A DNA stretch of 64,000 nt, from positions 14,614,624-14,678,623 of the forward strand of contig NC_016134.3 in the NCBI RefSeq assembly GCF_000005505.3, written 5' to 3'. Made by a program: the position numbers and the translations under genes. Shown piece after piece: positions 34,603 through 47,394 of this stretch. The notes beneath the pieces were generated by a model. That model did not search any database. It was not told the DNA's origin and saw nothing but the letters and a program-made list of their open reading frames with translations. This stretch comes from Brachypodium distachyon (lineage: Eukaryota; Streptophyta; Magnoliopsida; Poales; Poaceae). The stretch's first letter is position 1; each line of letters starts with the position of its first letter.

Positions 34603-34934
34603 GGGCATGTACAATGGTTGATAAAACTGTCTTATCTTAGGTGTTCCACGTCATTTAGAAAAAACAACAAAACATGTTGTACAATGGGTTATCTCTTAAT
34701 GTTATATCTTAAAATTGATGATTAGATGAATAAAATTAACTAAATAAATGCTAAGAAAAGGTAAAATCTAATACAATGAGAAAATTGCCTTATCTTTGCC
34801 TTATCATTCTTGTGAAGAGATCATCTCTATTAAGAGAAGACTTGTGCTTTTTTTCGTTTCTCTCTCTTGCACATCAGATTTTATTCTATGTGGCACTGTT
34901 AAGAAAAAACTGACGTCCCCTATTATACATGCCC
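34603..34934. mobile_element. Tourist (PIF/Harbinger) MITE
   Basis: A 332 bp element with inverted ends GGGCATGTACAATGG and the complement of ATTATACATGCCC, flanked by TAA on both sides (34600-34602, 34935-34937). The three-base TAA target and this terminal sequence are typical of Tourist elements. Confidence 0.83.
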
Positions 34935-35240
34935 TAACCTTGTGGTCATATAATGCATGGATTGAATGCTTCTGCATTTACTAAATCCTTACCTACAACT
35001 ACAATAATAATGAACCCTACTTCTTGAACTTCTTCCATATATATGGGCACCGCACAAGTATCCTCTTTTCCCAAGCACGCTAATATGTAGGACAATTGGA
35101 TTTAGTACCATGGAATTATAAGAGCTACGGTGAGAATGGAAGGCGTCAGGAAACAAGTTAGCACGGTGGGATGTAACGGAGCTACACACAGACTTTGCCG
35201 TGGCAATTGAACTTTGCTAGTCTAGTACTGGTTAACAGCA

Positions 35241-35978
35241 TCGGTAGCCACAGTGGCACGTACACTTCGCGTATGCCCTTCTCCTTGAACATGAGTGGCC
35301 GAATTGTGGGTTACGTGGCCTGCTGAAGCCATTGCACGAGGGCAATGTGGAAATCCGAACGGTTCGTCTCCTCGTATCGTTCGGTTGATTTTGAGAAAAA
35401 AAAAACACCATGAGAAAAAGGGATTAGAAGCCGCGGTCCTGGCCTTAGCTGACGTTGCGTGTTTATGCCTCGACGAACCATTTTTGGACAAACTGTTACA
35501 CTAATTCCAGTTTATGGACTAATCTATGCGTTTTGCGAGTTTATGCACTAAACTGATTATTTCACTCGAGTTTATACTAGTGGTGTATTTTACTCTTTAA
35601 TTAAAATGGTGCAGGCGGGCTTTTGCCCGTGGTCGTTCTCCTGACTTTTTGTAAAAAAATGTTTGACTGACGGTAAAGTTAAAGTATTTTATATTTAGAA
35701 ACAGACTTGGTATATTTGGCCAGAAAGCTGCACATAGTTAGTTACGTGGTTTATTATGGTGACCGTGTACAATCGAGACGTGGACGAAACAATGTCTTGT
35801 AATTACTTTTTTTTTTGATCGGGATGTCTTGTAATTACTTAATTGTAGCGCAAGTCAACACTATTTGAAGGTACGATATGGGTATCGTATCTACTTATCG
35901 ATTCCCGTAAATTACTCTGCACCTTCCTATATCTGCAAGAAGCCCGCGGTGGATCTTCTCCTTGGGTCCCCATACATC
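35241..35978. other. non-coding spacer upstream of the BTB relic
   Basis: It includes several A- and T-runs and no supported gene. Short open frames have no protein-like features. Confidence 0.4.
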
Positions 35979-36570
35979 ATGTCGATGTCAGCGCTCATGG
36001 CCGCCCTTGGCGCCGGTGGCCGGAAGCAGCTCTCCGCTTCTGCATTGCCCGGCATGAGGAAGGCGACGGGGTCCCATGTGTTCAGGATCGGCGAGTACGC
36101 GCATGTCATGTCAGGGCCAAGGTGGGCAATTCGATTTGCGCCAAGTCGTTGCGCCGCCGCCGCCGCCGTTCGATTTGCGCGGGCAGCTCGCAGAGACCTT
36201 TTGGAAAAGTCACGAAGCGGACGTGAAGATCGAGGTGGCCGGAGAGACGTTCCCCGCGCACCGGACGGTTCTCGAGGACCAATCCCCCGTCTTCAAGGCG
36301 GAGCTCTCCTCAGCAACCGGCGAGAAGACTACGACCATTGTGTTACGCATCGATGGCATGGACGCCGACGTGTGCAAGGCTCTGCTCCAGTTCATCTACA
36401 CGGAGTCAGCGCCGGAGACGGACCAGCTCGAGGCGATGGCGGGGCGGCTTCTTCTTGCAGCGCGAGAACCTCGACATGGGCTCCGTGGCTGCAACCCTGG
36501 CATTGGCTGACCGCCATGGTTGCTCCGTGCTCAAGGACTCGTGCGTCCAGCTCCACTCGGCTCCTGGTAA
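35979..36570 (+). pseudogene. MATH-BTB (Cul3 adaptor) pseudogene lacking most of MATH
   Basis: The N-terminus (from ATG 35979) runs to KATGSHVFRIGEYAHVMS, the start of a MATH domain. The text then jumps, with a frame change, to GGQFDLRQVV and the linker before the BTB domain: LAETFWKSHEADVKIEVAG, ETFPAHRTVLEDQSPVFKAE and LLQFIYTESAPE. A second frame change near 36460 separates GRLLLAARE from NLDMGSVAATLALADRHGC. About 100 residues of MATH and part of the BTB tail are missing. In grasses the family is large and recruits substrates to Cul3 ligases; this copy cannot. Confidence 0.85.
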
Positions 36571-37834
36571 CCATCAAATTTTTGCAACTAAGACTAGGCC
36601 CTCGTTGGAATATTAAGGAGTCGGAGAGTAATGCAATATTAGCATCGATATGTAGTATCTAGTATGCTGCAGGAATGGATATTATACACGGTGTAAGACA
36701 CAATCATGCATTGTAATTAAATTATTTTGAGGTCCTTAGTTTGTTCTGGCTCAACTCTTATTTGTTGAAAAGGCAGAGGTTGGAATTCTGCCTCTGTACT
36801 GTAGAATCAACTGTCGTCATTATCTTTGTGGTATCTTGTTTTACTCTTATTCTTTTCTGATAGCCTCATATGAATTATATACCATGACATTCTATATTGC
36901 ATCTCCTGCTGTCACAAGCACTCTTTCTTGCTGTAATTTGCACAATTTAGCTTGGCTCCTTTTTGACTCGCTGCTGATTCCAACACATTGGCTGATAAGC
37001 TGGATATGAGTGAACTGAATTTCATGTACATTGACGCTGAGTATATATGCTTTCCACATGTATTTCTGTCATTCTAATATCTGGATCAGTTAATAGGTAC
37101 TCTCTGCTGTGTTAAGGGGTGCATCTACTGTGTTAGTGCTGGTGTCATGCATAGGTTGAAAGTTTCTAACAACAGAAGCTGACAACCACTGATAGGCATG
37201 GTTACTTTGTAATCAGTTTAATATAAACTAACTGCAATCTTGGCTGGACAAGTAAAACGAGGTTTCAACTTTCCAAATTTCACGGTGAGCATTTGAGCAT
37301 TCAGTTTTTCCAAATTTTTACACGCCCATTGAGTCCATGATTTCATAGTGATAATTGATTTTTCATGGTTTTATGATGTCTATGCTTTTACAGTTTAATG
37401 TAAACTAACGGCAATCTTGGCTGGACAAATAAAACGAGGATTCATTTTTTCCAAAAAAAACTTACCTGCCCAACAGTGCTATGCGTTCAAGATTTTTCAT
37501 TTTCAGCATTCCCATGAATCATAATTGATCATTGTACTTTCATGATTTTATACTGTTCATGCTTTTATATTGATCATGATCATAATTTTATACTGTCCAT
37601 GCTTTTATACTGATCATGATTTTTCATTTACATGCCAACGCCCAACAGTGCTATTATGATTTTGCTCTTTTCATTTTCGACGCACTCAAGTCACTTTCGT
37701 ACCGTCATGTGTACAATTTTTACTCACTCCAAGAAACTGTTTAACTATTATGAGATATAGTTAAGTTGTGTTGAATGTAAGGACATAATTAGCAAACTTC
37801 TATATATCTGGAACTAAAATTGAAGGCCCTTTAT
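36571..37834. other. non-coding spacer with a short direct repeat
   Basis: A block AAACTAACTGCAATCTTGGC at about 37226 recurs as AAACTAACGGCAATCTTGGC at about 37403, with following TGGACAARTAAAACGAGG, so about 60 bp is duplicated 177 bp apart. Short ACTG(A/T)TCATG repeats are at 37545-37620. No gene. Confidence 0.5.
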
Positions 37835-39388
37835 AAGGGTTCATCACTTCTGTTGCACAGTTATGTATGTGTTGTGTTTTGGATGAATGCTATGGTTAAT
37901 GTATTTTGGTGGATCCAGAGTTGCACCGTTTTTCTTAGTTGGTGTTGCTTGCTTCCTTACCGACAGTTGGATGCAATCCTGTTCATCGTTTACTCATCTT
38001 TATTTTTTGACAGCTCGTTTACTCATGTATCAGTTGGGTTTTCTTAATCTTTGAAATTAGATCAGTGTATCTCTTGTGAATATATCAAGTCATTGTACTC
38101 CGTCTGTTTGGTTATATAGGAATGAGTGTATTCATAGATCATCAATTTGACCGACAAAATATGAGTTATATGCCCTCAATGTTAACAAGTATGTAATGAT
38201 ATATTTTTGGTGGCATATAACTCATACTATTTCGTTTGTTAAACTATTTATCTAGTAACACACACAGGTCTTGTATACCCGAACGGATGCAACCAACGAT
38301 AATTACGAACAGAGCAGAGGAAAAGGCTAAAAAGGGACTACAAGAAAAGAAATGTCATCAAACTTGTGCTCTGTTTTAGGTACTGAAACCACATGCAGCA
38401 GCAAGGTATTTTTACTCTGCTTTCCAAATATTCGTCTGCCGGAGGGAAAGATGGTAAACAACAAAAATATAAAATGATTCTTCTGAACGTCATAACTATT
38501 TTACATCATTCTTATGTCCTTTTATTTTCATATTCGCAGTAGCCATTTAGTGTAATAAATCTTCCGTATTTTGTTAGTTGAAGTACTTTGTGCTCTGTTC
38601 AGCTACAGAAATCACAGCAGAAAACTATTTTTTGGCTCTGCTTCTTTTGAAGCCAGCCGAGTAATTAATTAGTAATCTTCAGTGTTGGTCGGCAGAAATT
38701 TGTGCTCTGCATCTGCTTCAGGTGCTGAAACCACATGCTTGCTGCATTAGCAAGCTACTGAAAGTTCATCTACCGGAAAAAAGGTGGTAATAAGAGCACA
38801 GTACAAAATGGCTCTTCCGAGTCTTGAGAATTCTTTCACATCATTTTTATGTGTTTAGCATATTGTATACTCACACTCGGAGTAGGACGAGTCTTCTGTG
38901 TTCTGTTTGTTGAATACTTTGTGCTCTGTTTGTTCAGCTACAGAAATTCAGAAACCATAACCCAAAACATTTTTTTTGCTCTGCTTCTTTTGAAGCATGT
39001 AAATAACCAAAACCTTCTGTGATACGGAAATCGTTTGTGATTGTTTGCAGAAGCAGAACAGGGTGACAACTGACAAGAAGATAACACGAATTAAATAGCA
39101 CATCCGAATGTCAACATTTGAAAATACTGTGTTAATTTATTACTTACTTGGATCGTAGATCACAGTTACGGACAAGATAAGAATAGCAAAAGAAAGAAAA
39201 ACAAGATATTTGCAAGATCAATCCCTATTTATGTGTAACTACGCTGATATACGGCAACTCAACGGAGCCCATGTAGTATTTGTCGTTGCTCCTCTCCATT
39301 ATCTTCGTTGACCTCACGCTCTTGGGTCCTCTCATTTGTTCGACTATTTTCCCATTCGGTCCGACTCTCACGGCGACCAAATGGCTAC

Positions 39389-40145
39389 TGTCGGGGAGAT
39401 GACCCCAGGTAGGGTCATGACGACACAACTCTAACCGAAATGACGGAGGCAAGACCGGCATAGTTATATATGTCGGCATCGTAAAGTCAAACTAACACTA
39501 AGCCGGCATGGCTATTTTGTCTTATGAGTTTGCAGGATAAGGACGAGCACCTTGATCTCGGCGATACTCAACGGTCTTATCCTGACCACGCGGTGCAAAG
39601 TAAAGCAACGCCATCATCATCTTAGGAAAAGTGGTCAGCGCCTATGTACCGATGCCAGGCGACTGCAGAGAGGAAGCACCGAAAGAGAATCTCTGATGGA
39701 AGCCGGCAGAGAATAGCGGTACTTTTTGCAAGATGCTAGGAAAAAGTAAAGTTGTCTTGTCCCCTACGGTGCCACCCGGAGGGAATCAAGCGGCGTGTCC
39801 GGCGGGGCCCAAAGAAGATGACGTTCCCACATGTGGTCTATAAATAGAACCTTACCCTTTGTAGAAAGAGAGGGGCACTTAGACATCTAGGATTTCTCCT
39901 CCTTCTTCTTCTTCAAGAATACAGCTCAAGGAGCACCATTGTAGAGCTTCTCTATCTCGGCTAATACAACAAAGCAGGAGTAAGAGTCTTACCTCGGCAA
40001 GAGGGCTCCGAACCTGGGTAAATCCGTGTGTGCTTGTGCAACTTGTGCGTGTTTCTCTTCATGTCCTCCCTCCTCCGGATCCTCCATCGTCCATCGGCCC
40101 CAAGTTAAGCCATCCTATGGCATCTGCCGTGAAACCACCACGACA
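39389..40145 (+). repeat. 5' LTR of the Tat-like element
   Basis: 757 bp, TATA box TATAAATA at about 39839. Compared with the 3' LTR it lacks several short blocks; for example after GCCGGCAT (39502) about 19 bases present at 52306-52324 are missing between two GCCGGCAT copies, a replication-slippage type deletion. Confidence 0.93.
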
Positions 40146-41388
40146 GTTGGCGCCCACCGTGGGGCCAGCAGCGACGCTAGCTGGAGTTTTCATCCGGACG
40201 GGAAGCTTCCTTGTCACCGGGGAGCGCGTGGTCTCCAGTTTGGTCCAGAGATTCGGCTTTCTGGGCTTCATCGACAACAACGCGGGCTGCTTCAACGGTG
40301 CATCGCTTCCCTGTGTAGGCCGCTTCATCAACTTCGGCATGCACGAGGTTTATGTTGCCACTGACAGTCCCTGCAGGTACCTAGAGCAGGTGGCGATGGC
40401 TGAAGATCCCCCTGCCATCTACACGGTCCGCGGCCGGAACGCCGACTGCCTCGCTAACTGTGTGGAGGTCATGGTGACGGCTCATGGCGTCGATGCGGGA
40501 AGGGACGCTGCAGGAAGTGGTGCGGTCCCAACCAAGTCAGGCAGAACGGTGAAGCTCCCCTTGGAGAAGCCGGAGAACATCGCCGCTCAAGCCGGCACAT
40601 CGACTCTGCCGCCGAAGCCAACTCAGATCCAGGCCTCCATCGAACGGCTGATCGCGCTGGTAGCGTCGAACGCTAACCCGGCCCAGCTGCAGGCGGAGTT
40701 GGAGTTGGAGAGACAGAAGCTGCTGAAGGAAGCAGTCGATGTCGCTCACGCTCGAAAATAGCTCGATATCTCGCTCCGTGAGTATAACAAAGCCCATGGT
40801 CTTAGTTCTACTGAGTTTACTAACCCTAGCCGAGTTGGGGAGGTGCGTAATCGTGGTAAGAACTTGAATGCCGAGATGACAAGAGATGGCAGGGGTGCAC
40901 CAGCAGCGTCGGCAAATTCTGCCTCAGCACTGAAGCCGAAATACAATACCCCTGGCAAAAATCTCAGGGCTGCCGAGGCTGCGGCTGAGGAGTTGCCGAA
41001 TCTTGCGGGAGAGGCACTTCGGCAGCAGCAGCTGCGCGTGAAAGAGCTGATCCAAACAGCTAACGAGCAGAATGAGGCGTATATGAGAATGCACGGCAAA
41101 CCCAACGCATCTCAGGTTATTCACTCGGCTGCAGATGCCGGTGGCCGCGTTGACAAGCAAGCGTCCTCACCTGGTGGCAAACGGGACAAAAGCGTAAACT
41201 CTGGCTGGAATAAGCAGCTGGAGCGTTATGACCCGGCTCTGGCAGAGAAACAGATAGTCAGAATGGTTGATGACAGCCAAAGCGGCCTGCGTCCCGGCGA
41301 CAATTGTCGAGACCAGCAAGAACGTTACTCGTTTGATCATGGACACCGACCTCGGGGTCCAGCACCCAATACTGCTACAGGACAATAG
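40112..41388 (+). pseudogene. 5' ORF region of the Tat-like element (gag leader)
   Basis: Two long frames, to 40761 and 40843-41388, encode Ala/Glu-rich, partly coiled-coil-like protein (LQAELELERQKLLKEA; LRQQQLRVKELIQTANEQN). A stop and frame change separate them. This position is where Tat elements have a variable N-terminal Gag extension. No named domain is recognised. Confidence 0.6.
40147..40166 (+). other. primer binding site (candidate)
   Basis: TTGGCGCCCACCGTGGGGCC begins two bases after the 5' LTR, the position for priming of minus-strand synthesis by a tRNA. TGGCGCC is common in gypsy elements of this group; the tRNA was not verified. Confidence 0.7.
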
Positions 41389-41637
41389 GGTGTCGGGCGC
41401 AACCCCGGCTATCGAGGTGAAGATCGCCGGTATGATCGTTACGATGATGGGTACTCGGCTATGGGCGACGAGGGTTATATTAGGCGAGAGCGTGACAATC
41501 TCCGCCCGCTCGGAGCCCGAGTTTGGAACAGACAAGTATCACCTCTAGATGCCCGACATCGGCTTGACATAATTTATTTGTCCGAGCTTCTAGAGGAGTA
41601 AGGCCCTCCGGGACCACGTTGCTTTGCGCATCGGATC

Positions 41638-44600
41638 ATGAGGGAGAGACCAGCCCCGGGTTTCCAGCTGACCAGGGATACGAGAACATATGACGGCAGC
41701 ACTAAGCCGGAAGATTGGCTGGAAGAATATGTCACGGCGGTGAGCGTGGCAGGCGGCAACCGCAGATGGGCTGTACGTTATGTACCTCAAATGCTGGTAG
41801 GACCGGCAAGGATATGGCTGAACAACTCGCCGGAAGGCAGCATCAATTGCTGGATAGGCTTTTGTCAGCAATTTCACTAGCACTTACAAGAGGCCAAATG
41901 TTCTCAACAGTTGTCCATGTGCAAGCAAAGAGACAACGAGATTGAACGGGATTACCTGACCAGGTGGAACAATCTCCGCAATTCCTGCGAAGGGATAGTG
42001 GAATCGCAAGTCATAACGTGGTTTGCCCAAGGATGCCGACACGGCAGCATGCTATGGCAGAAGCTGCAAAGAGAGATGCCGGCCACTCTATCTGAGATGA
42101 TCAGAATCGCTGACATGTATGCGCTTAGCGATCCGACTCAGCCATCGCTGATGCCGGCAGAACCACAAAGGGAGCAGCCGACATACAATCCTGCCGGGGC
42201 ATTCCGGAGGAACGATCATCAAGATCATCGCAACAAGAGAAGAGATGATAGGCCGGATTATCGGTACGGGCTAGCCCATGTCGCCGCAATTCAGGATCAA
42301 CCTGATGCCGGCTCCAGCCAGTGTCAGAAAACAGGAAATCAGCAATGGGTCAAGAAGGGAGAACAAAAGAAGCCATGGCAGGATAAGCCAAAGTACACAT
42401 TCGAGGTGATGTTGGATCAGCCTTGTCGTTTTCACACGACTAACCCCAATAAGCCGGCGAACAACACAACGCGGCAATGCAGCTTGATGCAGCGGGCCGA
42501 GAAGGGCGAAGCAAGTCGGTTACCCCCTCCTCCACCGCTCACAGGCGCAAACGCACAGATCCAGGGACCCCCTCAGGCAAACAATGCAGTCAACCAGGTG
42601 GAAGAACAAGAAATCCTGGGGTATGCTAGGAGAAATGAGTACAAGGAGCATCACCAGATCTACATGATTTTCATCACTGAGCCCACTGACAAGCAAAGTC
42701 AGCGTAGGCGAGAGATGGAGGCCAATGCTGTTATGCCGGCTGTTCCAAAATTCATGTATTGGTCGAAGCAGGAGATCAACTGGAACCGGGCAGACCATCT
42801 CAAGGTTATGCCCAACCCTAACGGATATGCCCTGGTGGTCGACCCGACACTCATCGGGCCTGACATTAACGTCAAGTTCACTCGGGTTCTCATTGATAAT
42901 GGGAGCATCATCAATATCCTGTACCGGGACACGATGTTTAAGCTCGGCATTACTGATAACATGCTTGAGCCCAGCCGGACTACCTTTCACGGTATTGCGC
43001 TGGGAGTGTCTTGTGCCCCGGTAGGCAAGATCCGAGTGGACGTCTTATTCGGCACCAGGGAGAACTGTCGGACCAAAAACTTAGTGTTCGAGGTGGTGGA
43101 CCTTAGCAGTCCATACCATGCGCTGCTTGGCAGACCAGCACTCGCCAAGTTCATGGCTACTACTCACATTGGTTATCTGAAGATGAAGATGCCGGGACCA
43201 AATGGTACCATAACTATCACTGGCAACTACAAACGCTCAATGGAATGTGCAGCGGCCGGGTCTGCTTTGGCCAAGTCATTGGTCATCGCTGGCGAGAAAA
43301 AGAAGTTACAAGACGCTGTTGCGATGGCTCAGGCGGCACAAATTGGCCTGCCGGCTATGACCAATCTCCATGGAAGTGTGGCCTTTCAGGCAGCCAAGGA
43401 GACAAAGAAGGTACAGGTTGATAGCGAGTTCCCGAACCGCACCGTCATCATTGGTGCCGCCCTGAGAGAGAAATAGGAAGGCGAGCTCAGCAGCTTCCTC
43501 CGTGAGAATCAGGATATCTTCGCATGGTCAACTCAAGACCTGCCAGGTGTGCCGAGAGAGTTGGCTGAGCACTCATTGCATGTCAGACCAGACGCAAGAC
43601 CGGTGAAGCAGCCCCTTCGACGCTTCACTGACGACAAAAGGAAAGTCATATCGGAAGAGGTATCCCGGCTTCTAGCTGCTGGCTTTATCATGGAAGTGTT
43701 GCATCCTGACTGGCTGTCAAATCCGGTCATGGTCGAGAAGAAGAAAGACGACCCAACTGCTGCCAAGGTGTGCGCATGTGTATCGACTACACGAGCCTAA
43801 ACAAGGCATGTTCCAAAGATTCATTTCCGTTACCTCGGATCGATCAAGTGATCGACTCCACTGCCCGGTGTGAGTTGCTGTCTTTTGTAGACGCGTACTC
43901 TAGTTTTCACGAGATACCACTGAACCCTAATGATCAAATAAAGACAACATTTATCACCCCGTTCGGGGCTTATTGCTATCGCACTATGCCGTTCGGTTTG
44001 AGAAATGCAGAAATGCTTGCACGATCAACTCGGCAAAAATGTGCAAGTATATGTCGACGATGTCGTCATAAAAACCAAGGGAAGCGCCATGCTCCTGGAT
44101 GATATCCTGGAAACATTCGCAAATCTGAGGAGATTCTGAATGAAACTGAACCCGGCCAAATGCACATTCAGTGTGCCGGTAGGAAAATTGCTTGGGTTCC
44201 TGGTATTAAGCCGAGGTATAGAAACGAACCATGTGAAAATTGCCGCTATAGAAAGAATGAAATTGCCGAAGTGCCTCAAAGATGTGCAGAAATTCACTAG
44301 ATGCCTAGCATCGCTGAGTCGTTTCGTTAGTCGGCTAGGTGAAAAGGCTATGCCCTTATATCAACTGATGAAGAAAACCGACAAATTTGTGTGGATGCCA
44401 TAGGCAGACCTAGCTTTTCAAGAGCTGAAGAAGATGATTGCTACGGCACCAATATTAGCTTCGCCGATGGAGAAGGAGCCTATGTTGTTATACATAGCAG
44501 CAACGAACCGAGTCGTTAGTGTCGTGATCGTAGTGGAAAGGGATGAAAACGGCAAATCGGTGCAGAGGCCGGTATATTAATTGAGCGAGGTGTTATTGTC

Positions 44601-46785
44601 GTCCAAGAATTATCTCCATTACCAGAAAATGGCGCACGGCATATATATGGCGGCAAAGAAGCTAAAGCATTACTTTGAGGCACATCAGATTCGAGTTATA
44701 TGTGAGGCGCCCGTCTCGGATATCATGAGTAACAAAGATGCGAGCGGCTGAGTCGCAAAATGGGCTGTCGAGTTGGCACCCTATGCGCTGCAGTACGACA
44801 GATGGGATGCCGTGAAATCTCAGGCTCTGGCGGATTTCCTGGTGGATTGGGCCGAGATGGAGTATGAACCACCGCCCCCGGAAATTAACTACTGGAAAAT
44901 GCATTTTGACGGCTCTAAGATGAAAAGTGGGCCTGGTGCCGGCATAGTTCTGACCTCGCCAAAGTGCGACCAACTTAAGTACGTATTGCAAATTCACTTC
45001 ACGGCATCTAACAATGTTGCCGAGTATGAGGCACTTGTGGACGGACTAAAGATGGCGAAAGAAATTGGAGTCTGCCGGATTCAATGCTTTGGTGATTCCG
45101 ATCTGGTCGTCCAGCAAGCTTCCAGTAACTGGAATGCATTGGACGCCAACATGGCACTATACCGGTTCCATGTTCAGAAGATCAGTAGCCACTTCGAAGG
45201 GTGTGAATTTCACCACATACCTTAGGCGGAAAATGAGGCAGGCGACACATTGTCGAAACTTGGCTCCACACGACAGGCTATTCCGGCTGGTGTGGCGTTA
45301 GAGCATTTACGCAAACCATCCATCAAGCCATCACCAGAATCGGAGTCCATATTTATCCCGGCGAGCTCAGAAGCCGACGGCACCCCCATGGATATTGACA
45401 GTGGCAACAGTTCCAGTAACCCGGGGACTGAGTGCCTTAATTCGGCAGAAGCAATGGCGGTTGAGCCAATGGATATAGATGTACCGAATGAGCCGATCTT
45501 CACTACTCGTCATGTGCCGGCTTGGGCGCAACCGATAATGTCTTACCTCAAAGATGGAAATCTCCAGGAAGAGGAAGTGTCGGCAAGACAAATTCAGAGA
45601 AGGACGAAGGCGTACACCATCATTAATGGCAAGCTTTACAAGAGGAGCGTCACTAACGTCCTACAGCGATGCGTCGAGATGGAAGAAGAGCAAGAAATAC
45701 TCCGGGATATTCATCAGGGGGAGTGTGGTCATCACGCGTCTTCGAGAACGCTAGTGGGCAAAGCTTTCCGACATGGTTTCTACTGGCCGAGTGCACTGCA
45801 GGAAGCAGAAGATATAGTCAGGAAATGTAACGGCTGCCAGAGATATGCCAGCAAGATTCATATGCCGGCACCCGAACTCAAGACTATTCCAATCACTTGG
45901 CCGTTTGCTGTTTGGTGTTTGGATATGGTGAGACCGTTCAAGCGGGCGCGAGGAGGCATGACACATATCCTGGTTATGGTCGACAAGTTCACCAAATGGA
46001 TTGAGTTGAAGCCGATAAAAAAGTGTGACGGCAAAACCGCGGTGTCATTTCTGAAGGACATCATCTTGAGATATGGGTACCCGTACAGTATCATCACGGA
46101 TAATGGAACGAACTTCGCGGAGGGACCTTTCGCACGATTCTGTGCGGAGAAGAAAATCCAGCTAGATGTCGCTTCCGTAGCACATTCTCAATCCAATGGA
46201 CAAGTTGAAAGAGCAAACGGCATGGTTTTAGCTGGCATAAAACCTCGGCTAATTGAGCCATTGGAACGTACTCCGGGATGCTGGCGACGAACTCCCGGCC
46301 ATGCTATGGAGTCTCAGGACGACTCCTAATCGCTCTACAGGCTACACGCCATTCTTCCTCATATACGGGGCGGAAGCTGTCCTACCAGCCGACATTGAAC
46401 ATGACTCTCCATGAGTAACATGTATACGGAAGCCAAGGTAAAAGAGGCCCGAGAAAATGATGTCGACTTGCTCGAAGAAGCACGAGAATTGGCTTTATCT
46501 CGGTCGGCCATCTATCAACAACATCTAAGGCGTTATCACAGCCGAAAGGTTAGCCCGCGAGTTTTTCGGGAAGGAGATCTTGTCCTCCGACTTGTGCAAC
46601 ACACAACTGGCATCCACAAACTATCACCTCCATGGGAAGGACCTTTCATTGTGAGCAAAACGTTCCACAATGATTCCTATTATCTTATAGATGCACAAGA
46701 CCCCAAGGGGAACAGGATGGACCGGTCAGGCGAGGAGACCAAGAGGCCATGGAACGTAGCTTTGCTTCGTTCATTCTATACTTGA
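41638..46785 (+). pseudogene. gag-pol of the Tat-like element, broken
   Basis: Gag core at about 41638-42150 (AVRYVPQMLVGPARIWL), protease near 42880-43140 (LIDNGS and HALLGRPAL), RT at 43560-44400 (DYTSLNKACSKDSFPLPR; TMPFGLRNA; a YVDD box in a shifted frame near 44050), RNase H near 44900-45220 (MHFDGSKM; GDSDLVVQQ), integrase at 45700-46785 with an HHCC zinc finger (CGHHAS and CNGCQ) and the catalytic Asp/Asp/Glu set (LDMV, ITDNGTNF, GQVERANG). Stops and frame changes occur in gag (near 41880), before RT (43476), in RT (near 43780, 44010, 44140), before RNase H (44401, 44578, 44750), at 45223 and near 46270-46410. A few residues before YVDD are also missing. Confidence 0.88.
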
Positions 46786-47390
46786 GAGCTGAGTATTTGT
46801 ATCATTTTTTCCATATGCTGAATGTTTTAAGACAGTGAAATTATCCGCCGAGTTCTTAAAAGAAACTCGGGGACTTCCATATCATTTAAGTGCTGAATTG
46901 CATTTATCTTTCGTATGTCGGCGTGGCTTAGTTGCGTAATCTTATGTCGGTCTAGTAGTGTGTCGGTGTTGAAAATCCCCTCTATGACTTCGCTGCTGTC
47001 CGCAACCCGGCTTCATGGCAAGCTAGAGACGGGTATAAAATAACCGAACACATTATTTTAACTCGGCATTTCTTTCTTAACTCGGTTATTGCCGAGCGAA
47101 TTTGTCGAGTCATTTTTTTCGAAAGGGTGGTTTTATCACTTTGCGATTCATACGTCGAACGCCGGCAAGGCAGACAAAAGAACCGAAGTCATAAAATTTC
47201 ACTAAGAGAAAAAATGAACTCGGGGACTCGGTCGGGAATTCGATAAGCAAAAGACTTAATTAAATTAAAAACAAGATGTCTTACAAACAAAAGTATTCCG
47301 GCTACATTTGTACCCAGCATTTCAGGGATCTGATATTTCTAAAGTTTTTTTCTAACTTAGCTAAGAAGAGACGGAGGGGTTGTTGGCGCC
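46786..47390. other. spacer between integrase and the antisense gene
   Basis: Non-coding part of the Tat-like element with CTCGGGGACT motifs (for example 46868 and 47221). The same motif occurs just before the 3' LTR. Confidence 0.5.
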
Positions 47391-47394
47391 GGAA

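Larger units (their letters stand above)
32870..35240 (-). pseudogene. three degenerate copies of one unidentified exon, about 1 kb apart
   Basis: On the minus strand, related text ends at about 32925, 33920 and 35000, each followed by a splice-donor-like GTRAGG and TTAGTRMATGCAGAA-type sequence. Copy 1 reads EIDGGIYVCKSSKVQ and TMDKIVG; copy 2 reads IDGGIYYTEDGMPR and IVMDPIVG; copy 3 is hardly readable. A longer frame upstream of copy 1 (33408-32998) may belong to the same gene. The family is not recognised. A SINE lies between copies 1 and 2, and a Tourist MITE between copies 2 and 3. Confidence 0.4.

Noticed and set aside
37545..37620. Possible CRISPR-like short repeats
   Set aside because: TTTTATACTGATCATG-type repeats are irregular, AT-rich and few; the DNA is from a plant nucleus, so a CRISPR array is not plausible.
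40030..40340. Open frame starting inside the 5' LTR of the Tat-like element
   Set aside because: The first 39 codons are LTR and primer-site sequence; the same ATG exists in the 3' LTR, so the start is not specific to a gene.
64..46785. Reading the retrotransposons as viral integrations
   Set aside because: Both have LTRs, no envelope-type gene was seen, and their domain orders are ordinary copia and gypsy types.
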